From Trichoplax sp. H2 (taxonomy: Eukaryota > Placozoa > Uniplacotomia > Trichoplacea), in the NCBI GenBank assembly GCA_003344405.1, contig NOWV01000003.1:868001-932000 (forward strand): a stretch of 64,000 bases of DNA. The letters run 5' to 3'. This document shows, piece after piece, positions 12,657 to 26,600 of this stretch (positions are counted from its first letter, which is position 1; each line of letters starts with the position of its first letter). The notes beneath the pieces are model-generated. The model saw nothing but the letters and a program-made list of their open reading frames with translations. It was not told the DNA's origin and did no database searches. The translations under genes and the position numbers were made by a program.

Positions 12657-14756
12657 GTAAGTTCAGCGAACAGACTATACAGTTGTACAGTGTTATAGGT
12701 GATACTGTAATAACACTGAGATATTGTATAAATAAATAAGCTAAACTTGATAAACCTATGATTACTGTACGTTAATTTGGACTTTGGATACTACTATATT
12801 GTATCTTTTCTTTCGAACATTAATCCACTTAAGTGTACAATAGTGTACGAATTAGTACTAGCTCACGGTAATTATTTTCCTTCTTGACTTAGAATAAAAT
12901 ACAGTATAATGATTAATCGCTTTAAAATAGCCAACTGTATTTGATACTGCATAGTGGCTTTCTGTGATCTATGATTGATCCACTTATCACTCAATTCAAT
13001 TTTGATAGCGCTGTATCCTAACGTGATTTGCTGTACTGTACTGTACAATCAGTTGACAAATTATTCATTTCTATCATTATCATTCTTATCAAGAATACTT
13101 GAAGCATTCAGTAACTTGTAGCAATCCCGACTATACTGCACAATTGTTGTTGTCATATAACTAATATAACAATTGGGTCAGGAATTTGCCTGTGATTTAT
13201 CAAGACTAATCGATTTATCATTTCAATGATTTCATTCATCCAGATGGAATGTGCGATCGTTGATTTCTTGCAGAAATCGACGATGCACTAAAATAAGGTT
13301 ACTTGATTTGTACAATACTGTACTGTATACAGTACATACTCAGGTAGAATTACCATACTGTATGAAAAATGGAGGATAAAGGAAAGTCACACAGTAATAG
13401 AAAGAAAGATTGAATGGGAGTTTCAATGATTTCTCTAAAATGATTTATTACTAGTAGTTTGTATCTTGATCAGCAATATATTAAGGATTTGAACTAGTGT
13501 TTTTTTCTCGACAGTACAATTACAGTACCGTAGGATGACCAAGTAAAATGTAGTCTATCTCAACAGAAAAGCAATGTACTGTACATTCTTTTGCAGTTTA
13601 AGTCTTCTTGAGTTAGCTCGATGGATGATAATAATTCGTAAACCTTCTGAATTGTAAATTTTTGGACTACCCTACTGTAATACTGCATTGATAATTACAA
13701 TTAATTAATTATAAGCTTACTATAACAATAATTAACTATTATTATTACAATAATTTCAGATAGTACAGTACAGTGTGCTATGCTGTGTTGCATCGCAATC
13801 ATGACGTCAATATCAGTCCTAGATTTGCATTTCTTGATAGAGTTACAAACTCATTGATATTAAGTCTATCTTGGCGATAATTTGCTGTACTTTGATTCCA
13901 TTGAACGGAAGGAATTTCTAAGATTAAATGATTAACATCGACCAAGTTAATGTTGATGACTGTCTTAATAATAATTCACTATGATTACAGGCAAATCAAT
14001 TTGAACTCTTCACAGTCTACTGTAGACTCTAACCTATAGTATAAAGTACGGTACTATACGCTGAAAGTGTATTTGATTCCAATGTTCACTTAACCACCGC
14101 TCAAATATATTTATAAAGGTTGAAAAGAGAATTATCGACATACGGACTACAGATTAAAGGAGCCATTGAAAAGGTACAAAATGATAGTAGATGTATGTAT
14201 ATATACTGTAAATGCATATTATAACGTTACTCTTTAATGCTAGATTATTGCTTAATTAATGTAGTAAAATAACGTATAACACATTGTCGATGAACTCACT
14301 CCCTTAAATACTGATCACAGCGATTATCTGAGTTGAAAGCTTTGGTTTTACACATTTTTCCTTCACTCGAGAGCTGCTCCATTGATTAATTGTAGCGGTT
14401 GTAATAGTTCAGTACGTAAGAGAAGCATACCTAGCTAAGAAGGTCAAAGTATGCAGGCGAAATAATAATATTTAATTAATATACTGTAAATAAGCAAAAT
14501 TAAATGATTCATCCATTGGTTGCATGTTTGCTTACCCTTATACGTATTTGATGCCTTTTGTCAATGACAAAGTACTGTACGGTAGCCTAATGTACTTTCG
14601 AATTTTTTTTTTTTACTGGCATATAAGCATTGATTTTGAATATTATATACGTATGTTATCATTACTGTTTGCTGTACTGTACTAGAGTCATCCTGATTCT
14701 TGGATTGCGGTGAATTGATATGTAATACGCCTTATTAATACTGTTCTAATTTACAG

Positions 14757-17700
14757 ATGCTGCGATTAAATAAGACACGCTTGCAATTGGTTAATACTGT
14801 CACAAATTCTTCAAGATATCGGCTATTTACCTTACGGAAACAGCATCTAAAACAATCAACCGCAAAAAATAGGAAAATTCAAAAGATATTGGTGGCTAAT
14901 AGAGGAGAAATTGCAATTCGTGTATTCCGAGCTGCTAACGAACTAGATATTCGTACAGTAGCTATCTATACTGAACAAGATGCTCAACATATGCATCGCC
15001 AAAAGGCGGATGAGGCTTATTTAGTCGGTAGAGGTTTACCACCTGTGGCTGCTTACTTAAACTCATCAGAAATTATAGATGTTGCCAAGGTATTTAGTAC
15101 TCATGTAGTTAATATTTATTCATGTTAATGGTGGAAGCATTAGACGGTCAAATTAAATTTAAAATTTTATTTTTCTGCCAACATCGATAGTACTTATAGT
15201 CAGTCATACGTACACTTGTATTCGTATAGGTGTACTGTGCGTATATCTATCGGAGGGTTTGATCCGATAGATAAATATTTGACTGTTTTTCGATACTGAA
15301 TCATAATATTTATCTACCCTTCATTTTCATCTCTCTCTCCATATACGCGTATATTTATGTCATAGCAAAATAATGTCGACGCTATTCATCCTGGTTACGG
15401 ATTTTTATCAGAACATGTTGATTTTGCTCAAGCTTGCGTCGATGCTGATATCAAGTTTATTGGACCATCACCAAGTATCATTAATAAAATGGGAAACAAA
15501 ACCGAAGCCAGAAATACAGCAATAGCAGCAGGTGTCCCAGTTGTGCCTGGTTCAAAAGATGCAATCAGTTCGTATGAGGAAGCCTACGAATTTTGTGAGG
15601 AACATGGTTTCCCAGTAATACTTAAGGCGGCTTTCGGAGGTGGAGGTCGGGGTATGAGAGTAGTAACAGCAGCGGATGAACTACCTAAACTATTCGAGAC
15701 TGCTACTTCAGAGGCACAAACCGCTTTTGGTAATGGTTCCCTTTTTATTGAAAAATATATTGAACAACCACGTCATATCGAAGTCCAGGTTTGTCTATAT
15801 TTGATATTAAAGTTATAGTACTAATAGTTTAATAAATTTCGCTGTGTAAATCCATAACACTAAATTTTATGATTGTGTAGATTCTCGGAGATTTGTATAA
15901 TAACGTAGTTCATCTATATGAGCGTGACTGTTCTGTTCAGCGACGCCATCAGAAAATAATAGAAGTGGCTCCAGCATTCAACTTAGATCCTGATTTGCGT
16001 GAAAGGCTTACCTCAGATGCAGTACGTTTATGTCAATATGTAAACTACGAAAATGCAGGGACGGTCGAATTTCTAATTGATAAAGATCAACGGCATTACT
16101 TTATCGAAGTTAACCCAAGGCTGCAAGTTGAGCATACTATTACAGAAGAAATCACTGGGTAACTATTACCTATGAAATTAGAAACTACTAGTTTAAAGAT
16201 ATTGTAGTATTTGTATTATTTACTGTAAGTTTAAGCTTCACCTTTCTTGAAATTATTGTTACTATCGTCAATCTTGTTATTAGTGTGGATATCGTACAAT
16301 CTCAGATACGTATCGCTGAAGGGGCTTCATTAAAGGATTTGGACTTAACTCAAGAGAAGATTTTGCCAAGAGGCTCTGCAATTCAATGCCGATTAACCAC
16401 AGAAGATCCCGCTCTTAATTTTCAGCCAGACATAGGTAGACTCGAGGTAAGCTATGATCAAATTAATGCTTTGTACCAATTTTGCCATAGGTAAAGAATT
16501 TACAGCTATCTAAAGGGTAGATGTTAGACTTAGATCAAAATTTTTTTGACATTTGATCGAGCCTACGTGTATAATATACATTGTATATCATGAATAGGTT
16601 TTCCGCTTGGGTGAGGGAATGGGTATTCGCATTGATAGTGCATCAGGATTTGCTGGAGCAATTATATCACCACATTATGATTCTCTTCTAGCCAAAGTAA
16701 TTAGCTACTCAACGTCTTACAATCAAGCCATAAGAAAGATGTTGCGATCGCTTTCCGAATGTAGAATTCGAGGAGTCATGGTAAAAAATTATTTAATTTT
16801 TTAATGTCTTTGTGCAACTACCTTGTCAACGTCTTATCTTAACAATCTTGATAAATTTTTTACCATTTATAGACGAATATTTCGTTTTTAAAAAATGTTT
16901 TGACGCATCCACAATTTAATGCGGGAATTATACACACACGATTTATCGACGATAATCCTGAGTTATTCAAATTGGCACGCAGTCAAAATAGAGCTCAAAA
17001 GCTGTCAAAGTACTTTGGACACGTAATGATTAATGGGCCTTCGACGCTTTTCGCTACTAATTTAAAAGCGGCTAATATAAATCCAGTGATTCCTAAAAGT
17101 GACTGCTCAGAGAAAAGTCCAAAATCTGGATTTAGGGATATCTTAATTAACCATGGACCAGAGGCTTTCGCTAGGACTGTTCGTGAAAATAAAGGTTTAC
17201 TTTTGACTGATACCACAATGCGAGATGCACATCAGTCTCTACTAGCTACACGTGTTCGTACATGTGATTTATTGCGCGTAGCACCATTCGTTGCTTCCAA
17301 CCTAAATAAAGCATTCAGCGTCGAAATGTGGGGAGGTATCTTGCTTTAATTATTACTTCAACATATTAAACTAAAATGACTTAATACATTTCTATTATAA
17401 TGGATTACAATTACAGGTGCTACTTTTGACGTGTGTATGCGATTTCTATACGAATGTCCTTGGGATAGGTTAATAGAATTACGTAAAGAAATTCCAAATA
17501 TCCCATTTCAGATGTTACTTCGTGGAGCAAATACTGTTGGATACACAAGCTATCCCGATAATTTAGTATACGAATTTTGTAAACAGGCTAAAAGCTGTGG
17601 AATCGATATATTTCGTGTATTTGATGCGCTTAATTATGTACCCAATCTTCAACTTGGTATTGATGCAGCTAAACAAGCAGGCGCCATTGCTGAAGGCGCT

Positions 17701-19768
17701 ATCTGTTATACCGGCGATGTATCTGATAGTAGCAAAATTAAGTATAACTTAGACTATTATATGAACGTGGCAGAAGACTTAGTAAAAATGGGCGCCCATA
17801 TTTTGTGTATAAAGGTATGATCAATTTAGTGGATATTATGCTGTAATAATTGAGTACAGCTGCTGATTGCTAAAACTTCAGTATAATCACTAATATTCTC
17901 TTAAATAACCAAGGATATGGCTGGTCTGCTGAAACCTTCATCTGCGACTTTACTTATTAAGTCCTTACGTAAAGAATATCCATTAATACCAATTCATGTA
18001 CATACACATGATACAGCAGGTGCTGGTGTTGCTTCTATGTTGGCTGCAGCAGACGCAGGAGCTGATATTGTTGATGTCGCCGTCGATTCAATGTCGGGTA
18101 TGACATCTCAACCAAGTATGGGAGCAGTAATTGCAGCTTTACGTGGTCATGAAAGACTAGATACTGGTACAAAACATTTTTACGTAGCATATATCACTCG
18201 CTTGATAAATAATTAGATAATGATATCTCAATTTAAGTTCTAGCTTTTACAATTTTAAATTTAATATGAGCTAAAATTTTTGTACAGGATTTTCCATGCA
18301 GGATGTACACGCTTACAGCGATTACTGGGAACAGACAAGGCAACTTTACGGACCATTTGAGTGTACTACAACTATGAAGAGTGGAAATTCGGATGTATAC
18401 GATAACGAAATACCGGGAGGTCAATATACGAATCTCCAGTTTCAAGCATTTTCTTTGGGCCTCGCAAGTCAATTTGGTGATATTAAACGAAATTATGTGT
18501 TAGCCAATAAATTACTCGGAGATGTCATCAAGGTTAGTAATAACGTACAGTATGATAAAGTAATTTAACTTATATTACATTTCAATGATCTACTTGGTCT
18601 AAATTTGATTACTTTATTTCTTTTAGGTTACCCCGACATCTAAAATAGTTGGAGATTTAGCTCAGTTTATGGTACAAAACAATCTTACGGAAGATGATGT
18701 AGTCAATAAAGCTGACGAACTCTCTTTTCCGACGTCTGTTGTCGAATTCATGCAAGGCCATCTAGGCCAACCGCATGGTGGATTTCCGGAACCCCTTCGT
18801 AGCAAGGTCGGATACCGTTTTGAAAAAATGATCCATTTATCTATTAATTTCTTTAGCTAAAAAATTATTATTTGGTAGTATTTCACTTGCATGCTACAGT
18901 AATCGATCTTTCATTCAAATTTTAAAATTCTCAGACTAAAATTATGATCGATTTTCTATAAATGACAGATAATTAAAGACAGAAAAAAAATCGATGGTCG
19001 ACCAGGGGAATCCATGGAGCCCTTAAATTTTGAGAAAATAAAAAGTGATTTGGTGGCGAAGTATGGAGACCATATTCGTGATGTTGACGTACTAAGCTAC
19101 GCTTTATATCCGAAAGTCTTTGAAGAGTATCAAGGCTTTATAGAACAATTTGGTCCAGTTACTAAACTTGATACAAAATTCTTTTTTAATGGACCAAAAA
19201 TTGGTGAAATGGTAATTGTAGAACTAGAGAAAGGTAAAACGTTATATCTTAAAGTCTTAGCAATTAGTGATTTACTGGCATCTGGTGAACGTGAAGTCTT
19301 CTTCGAAATGAATGGACAACTCCGGTCAGTTTATATCAAAGACTCGTCTGCCAGTGAGGTTCGTGATGAAATTTTATGTGATAGATACACTTGTATGTTA
19401 TGATTAGCTATATGTAGTTATTTATTATTATTTAATTTACTTCTATCTATCTTTGCACATATTCAATCATTTTAATATGGTTTAACTGATTGTTCTACGC
19501 ACATTTGTAGAATTCGGATATCCGACTTAAAGCAGATAAAAACAATAATGGCTCAATTGGTGCTCCGATGCCAGGTATGGTACAATCGATTTGTGTCAAC
19601 GAAGGCGATGAGGTTATCCAAGGTGATCAGTTAGTTATATTAAATGCCATGAAAATGGAAACTGTCGTAGTATCTCCAGTCAATGGTGTCATTTCAAGAA
19701 TAACAACAAATGTAGGATCAACCGTCTCAGGTGATGATCTATTATTGGAAATTCAAGAAAAGCTATAA
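14757..19768 (+). CDS. PC: Pyruvate carboxylase, mitochondrial (PC)
   Basis: Biotin enzyme of the mitochondrial matrix that carboxylates pyruvate to oxaloacetate with ATP and bicarbonate (anaplerosis, gluconeogenesis). Twelve coding exons: 14757-15089, 15366-15788, 15881-16158, 16284-16446, 16598-16780, 16873-17335, 17417-17814, 17914-18166, 18288-18532, 18627-18806, 18969-19358, 19511-19768. The sum is 3567 bases, 1188 aa; human PC is 1178. Seen in order: a basic presequence, biotin carboxylase start [17 protein letters not shown]-grasp glycine loop [18 protein letters not shown], carboxyltransferase [30 protein letters not shown] and HVHTHDT, the PC tetramerisation region, and the biotinyl domain with AMKMET (biotin lysine about 1151). 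Exon 10 ends at a weak GTCGGA donor but the join is exact in frame and family sequence. AATAAA at 19935 is a candidate poly(A) signal. The gene is intact. Confidence 0.97.
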
Positions 19769-20692
19769 TCTTAGGTGCTTAGATTCAAATTTATAGGGAA
19801 ATGACAATTACCTTTCATGTTCACCGCGTAAACATATACTACGAGTATACAGCATATACGCGTACACGTACAATATATGATAAAGTTATAAAGTTATAGC
19901 GGTTATATTTATGCTTAATTGTTACCAGTTTATAAATAAATAAACAAGCATTAAATGATTTTTATTGATGTTACGCGTATTTGATAGGTCTGTGACTTAA
20001 TTAAGTTGTTTTTATAATTACTACTTAAATACATTGTACATGATGTCAATAGTGGTATAAAGGTACGTAAGCACCTAATTTCATACCTTGCTTACGTCGT
20101 CTTACGGACTTCCTCTACGCCATGTTAATACTACATAAGTAAGCTAGCGAAATAGGAATGGGATTATTTTTTTACTATCCGAATAGGCGTACTATATAAT
20201 GCACCATTATAATACTCGTAAACCCGTTCGATAATAGTGTGGCTATCGGATAAAAGGAATATGTTATCGAATCGAATTCGACGTAGTCTTTGAATTGAGC
20301 TAATTTAACTATCACGCAATACTATATATAATTTATCATGCGTACGAATACATTCATAAATGCTTATCAGACAGATAATGATGCCATATTCATTTCAATA
20401 TAGTGCTGTGCCTGACTTAATCAATCTAGTATATGCCCACATTATACACATTACCCGTGATATATATATACAATATACACTTAAAATTTATTACGTAGTC
20501 CGATGTAAAAATTTACTTTTTATTCTCGCTTCACTATAATGATTAAATAAGAATCAGTTAATTGATCTACAGTAAACGTAGTCTTGATGTACTCGAATGT
20601 ATGTACTGAGTTTACTCACAGAGAATCTAAAGTTAGAATAAAATAGAAAAAACTAAGGAAACAGGTTTCCTAATCGTTAGGACGTTTTATCT
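19769..20692. other. Convergent 3' region, PC / AQR
   Basis: About 920 bases between the two stop codons. A PC poly(A) signal candidate lies at 19935. No further gene was seen. Confidence 0.5.
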
Positions 20693-23600
20693 CTATCCTT
20701 CCGGGTCTTTTTTTACATCGACTTCCATTTCGGCCACAGCATCTGAATCTGCTTGCTTAACATTTGTGTTTGCTTCATTATCATTCTCAACATCACTACT
20801 ATCCGAAGTTGTTGTGCCAACTGTTGATTCCGTCTGGTAAATAAATGATTTACAGAGTTACGAAATAGCCTATGAATGTACCGTCGTATGTTAGAATTTA
20901 GGCTTCTCAACCTACTTTTATTACATCGGTATGAGCATCGTAAATTTGATAAACATAGTGCGCCATTTGTGTCATATCATCGATAATAACTGATTCATGG
21001 TCAGAATCCTCATCCACCTGCAGGATGTTACAAGATATAGGCTTTAGTTTAACACAATACTTTCGAAATGTTACGGTACCTTACCTTTCTAGTAAAGTTA
21101 TGCCAGTTCTCTTTGGGTAATAGGTGTAACTTCGTTGGCCTTTGCATAAGCTATAAATAAATTATAGTACGTAATGAAATATTTCAGTAATAGTAATATT
21201 ACATTAGGTACATATCTGAAATAGATCTCACTGTGGGTTCGATATAGAAAATTTATGGTACTTACTACATTAAATGCTGGCGATAGCTCATAACAATTTT
21301 GGAATAAGGATACGCGAGCAAACACGTAGAGTCCCAAACGTGCTCGGGACATAGCCACAACTAAACGACGAACATCACGTAGATGCCCTACAGCCTTAGT
21401 TCTAACCAAAGATAGTAAGATATAATCGTTTTGTTGACCTTGAAAGCGATCTACAGTTGTAACCTACGGTAATTTAAAAATATTCTTAATATTTTATCTT
21501 CACAATGCGTTGGAGATCATGCTTACATACATAAACCCGGTAAAGATACAATATGATTTATATTCATCTTGAATGTTACTTTCTTTACCAGTTTACTGAA
21601 TTCTACTTACCTTATGCGGTTTTCCTATCAAGGGATTGTTGGCACAGCGCATGTTAATTACATCACGTATAAGATGTTTTTGACCGTTGTATGTGGTCAA
21701 AATTGAAATAGATTCTTTAGGGTAGCCAATCAGCCTCATGTACATATATGTAGCAACAAGATATTCAGCTTCGGCTAGATTCTGTAATATTTAATATATA
21801 GAACTGTAACGCAAGTAGTGATGTTATAAAAGGTCTTAATTATTGCTAAAACTATCACGTGAGTAAAAGATTTATAAAATCAGTACTTGAAAAAAATGAG
21901 GATTGGGTTCTGATTCACCGGTGCCCTGGAAGTCCCCAACATCTATGAGCTGATAGTCAAATTGAAAGCCAGGATTGCTCAATTGAAACTCAGGCCATGC
22001 TGCGGTATGTGATAAGTTTTCTAATCTTTTATATCGCCAACTATACAGTTTGCATAAGCTGCAAGAAATAGATAATGTAAGAGAAAAATTTTTGACTTAA
22101 TATAGCATACTGCGATCGATTACCTGGCACGAGCTCTTCCTTGCGCATCTAGGTCAACAGTTGGGACTCCTAACTTTACGAAACGAGTAAATAGTGGCTG
22201 TTCCATATTGGAGAATTTTTGGAATGCCATATTCTTAATTACGGGGGGAAGCTACGTAGAATAAGCATCCCAAAATATAAACAATTATCATATATGATCA
22301 GATAAAGGGAGATGCATAATAATAATAATACCTGATGGTGATCACCAATTAATGTAACTCTTTTTAGCCTACTCTGACCATCTTCTGGATTCTATAGATT
22401 AATACGCGAACACAGTCATCACCGGTAAGATTTCTAAGTTACTAGATTGTATTATCATAACACGGTCCTCATTTTACCTGAAGCATTAGTGGAATAAATG
22501 TTTCAATTTCCAATATTTGTCCAGCTTCTTCCATCAAGACGTTATCGTACTAATCAGAAGTACACAAATACATATATTTATATATGAAATGTAATATAAT
22601 TAATTCGATACACCTTATCAACAAATATTACACGCTCTTGACTAACTTTGAAACCTAGTTTAACTAGATCGTGGCGTTTTAACGCTGCATGAGTACATGT
22701 CATGGCAACAATTCGTGCTTCTTTAATTAATAAGTAATTCGAACGATCTACGCCTTTGAATTAGCAGAAAGAATAAATCAATACAGTTACATTCATCAAA
22801 TATTTAATCATCCCAAATAATGACAATCTCTTACCATTTCTTAGCAGCTCGAAAGCTCTAAATTCCTTTTATTTAGAAGAAGTTAAACAGTTTAGAAATA
22901 TGCCATATTCGCAAGTTTAAAGTGTAATATATACATATTTCAGGTAAATAACACTCTTAAATTTTTAAGAACCTCAAGTTCAGTAAAGATCTTCTTGATA
23001 TGACGAAAGCATCCCTTCGTACAAAATAGAAGTATATTAATTAATTATTACTGAGAAATATTTAGATTTTATCTTTCTCACTTCCGCGACGTCCAAATCT
23101 TCAGAATAGGACTCTCCTGCGAAGAGGGGCTATAGAACATAAATTGGGATTAAGTACTAAGCGAGTGATACAGTCTTCATTTTTAATTCTTACTTGCTCA
23201 GCATCTTCAAAAAACTTTGTGAATGGAAACTGCTCACCTACAGCTTTGACATCCTACGGTGTATTTTGTATATATGATAAGTAATACGAAATCAGCGAGT
23301 AGAAAATCACATATGGCGATACTAACCTTAACAGATCCAATTCTATTTACATACTCTTCCCATCGTGAAAGAACCTGATAATGAAAGAAATGCCCAGCAG
23401 TCTCGCAACTATACGAGACATCACCGTGAATACCAATACTTTCCTAAGTTCAAAAGCAATAATTAACATCAATTTAAGCGCTTAACACTTTCCCACGATA
23501 TAATCAAACAAATACAAACATAAAAATATTAAGCCTGACCTGCAGTTTTGCTACTTCATGAAGCAGCTGCAGACGACGTTCCAATATGTAATTGACTCTT

Positions 23601-26600
23601 CCATATCTATGGAATCGTAACGATTTCATTCAATCGAGTTGAAAGATTAATAAATCATCGCTTTCTTTGTAAGCTAGATAAACATACCTGCTAAAATCTC
23701 TTTCCGTTTCTAAAGATTCTTCCCCATGACCCAAACGCAGTAGGTGACGTTCGTCTATATCTAATGCTATTATCTTCTCGAATAATTGATTTAGAGCCTG
23801 AAGAAGATAAGAATAGCAGCTTCCTTAAAATTGACGCACCAGCGAAACGGAAGTGAGTTAATGCAAGACTATTTATACCTGATTTGAATGCGTAACAATT
23901 AGAGTACGTTGATCTTGGAAATTATGATATAAATTTGATATAATCTGCACAGCTACGTCAGTTTTACCCGTACCAGGAGGACCAACGACCTTAAAATTTA
24001 GAGATTCGTCTTAAGAGTATATAATTATGATTAATCTCTGAGTTCGCAGTAACTAACCAGAGTTAGTCCAGGCTGCATTCCAGAACGAATAGCTTCAACT
24101 TGTACAGGCGTAAATGGAATACAATTTCTGTGCATTCGTTGAAATGATAGAAGAAGGTTACAAAGTAAAATATAAAGCTATCTTAGTATCCCAAAAAAGC
24201 ACAAACCTTTTAGGCTGGCTTGAAGGATACGGTCCACGATTTTCGATTACGTAAGGTTCTACTGAAATTTCATTGCTGTCGTTAGTATCTTCAGTATCAG
24301 CTTTACGTTTTTTGCCTTGGCTAGGTGAGTCTATGAAGGTTAATCTGTCAAAATATACATAAAATCGTAAATAAAACGGAAAATCGATACTCGAAATTAT
24401 ATATTTATATGGAGTACCTGAATGGGGGAACACGCTTAGCGTAATCCTCGGTTGACCACTTTAAGCGCGAAGGAAAATAATTTAGCATTATAAGAAATAA
24501 ATTATACCATGCTTCAGACACGAATTCCAGAATCAGAAATAATCTCATACCCGGATTTTATAATTTGGAAAGGAATTACAAAGATGATCCGATGTTAAGA
24601 AGGTATCGTTGAAGTCTAGCGTGGCAACCTGATTTGGCATACTTATAAAATAAAAGAGAGCATCCTAGATTAAAAGACTACACTATTTATCCATACGGAT
24701 ACCGATGATAACTTTACCTTGCATAATTCGCAGCAGCAGGATTGCCATAGCCTAAGAAAACGTCATGAAGCCAATCCGGTACAACGCAAGCGGTGTTCAT
24801 TAAGTCACGAATAGTGTCTAGGACGGCCTTTATTAATTCAGAGAAGATAATAGCAACGGTCAAAAGTAATAACTGACAGTTTTTCATTACGTTTCTGTTA
24901 TTTACTTTGAAGTTATTCTCTTTAGGCTTTCTCCTAACGAGCAAATTAAAAGTTTCATAGGCGTCCTGTTAAAGGAAATTGGTGAACGTGTTAGAGCTGT
25001 AATCTCTTAATTCGCATAAGTTAGGTATTGATCAATACTTCAGCTCCATGCACAGTATTTGCAATATCTTGTTGATATTGATTAGTATCCAGCCAAACTC
25101 GGAAAGTTCTACCATCAGATTTAAATTCTGGTTTCGGTTCAAATCCTGGTAAGACAAACAATATTAGCCACAGTCTCTTAATCGTCCGAACTACTGTGCA
25201 GTGTTTGTCTGTATTGATTAACGAGAGTCACGTTACTGCTAAGTACCATACCGCCTTCTTCAATAACTTTTCCTTGTTCATCCAGCATTCCTTCAATTTC
25301 GCATCCCCTTACATATTCGATACCATACTGCGTTTTAAATGGTTTCATTTTGTCGAATTTTTGACCTGGTCCTATCGTAGCTCGGATCGTAACTAAGAAC
25401 ATTACATCATGCTTTTTTAAGCCTATAACGAGAGGAAAAAGCGATATCATAAGAAAATAATTATAAATCGAGATAGCTCTACTTTCCATGATGTATATGT
25501 TCGTCTTATACTACCTTCCCACTCTCGTTTAAATTCCTTCCTTACGTTAAGGTTGACAGATACATCAGCACGAACACGAGCTGGTCGACTCTCTCCAATA
25601 TTTGGCTTGATTACCTACATTAACGTGGGCACGCACATTATTATTGAATATAGAAGGACAAGTAAATTGATTTAAAAATTAACTTGTTCAGTAAGTCGTA
25701 ACGGTCGTACCTCGATAATAGTAAAAGCAACGATTGGCTGAAGAGATACATGGAGTGTTAGTACAATTTACAATAGAATAAATAAAGTAAAACTTAATTT
25801 AACCTGAGCCATCCTAGCCCATCCACTAAATTGAGTCATATTATCCTCAGTTAACCTATCAGAATTTAGAAAATTCAAATTTCGTCGCATAAACTCATAT
25901 TAACGGAAATAAATTATACATTACATAGTTTACTTACCACGGTTTCATTCTTGAAACAGCGTCTTCAATGTCTCCACGAATTTCATCTGTCAAAAATAAA
26001 TGTCAACGCCTTCAACTTTAAATGAGTAAAAATGATTACAGTTAATAAATTTAACTTACATGTAGATTCAAGGCGGAATAAATTGAAATTTCTTAGTAGA
26101 TAATCGTGCAAAGTCAGGAATTGCAAATTTAGTTTTGGCAAGGCTAAACAGTCTATTTTTAAACAATAAGAATTCGACTATAAGATAAAAATTTATGTAC
26201 AGTAGTTAAACATGTATCAATTGCATGACGTATATACCCGCTCCGGAATAATACTCAGATGGCACAATATTTTCATCCCATAGGATCTATTAATAAATTT
26301 TGTTTAAAGTAATCACTGCTAGGCTAGACAACTCAGTAGCTACAGTAAATTCGGAAGAAACATTCAGTATCTTACTTCCTCAGTGGGGTACAGGGGCATA
26401 TCGTTGATGGCGTCCAGTTGAGACAACCTTCTCTCGTATTTATATATCTATAAAATAAAATAGTATTCAGACGTTTCGATAATTTGATATAATATATTGG
26501 TAGCTTAATCTTAGTGACATTTTCGAAATTGTATTGGATAACATACCAAAAGTTCTATTAAATACTTTTTGCTATATTGTTCATCATCTTTTTCAGGTTT

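Larger units (their letters stand above)
8879..14756. other. Long gene-poor interval upstream of PC
   Basis: Nearly 5.9 kb without a supportable coding exon on either strand. It contains a 33-bp tandem repeat at 11124-11261, scattered TACAG/CTGTA palindromes (about 10857-10900, 13032-13046, 13314-13338), and a possible non-coding first exon of PC ending at 12656. Distal enhancers or an unrecognised non-coding transcript could be present, but nothing shows them. Confidence 0.5.
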
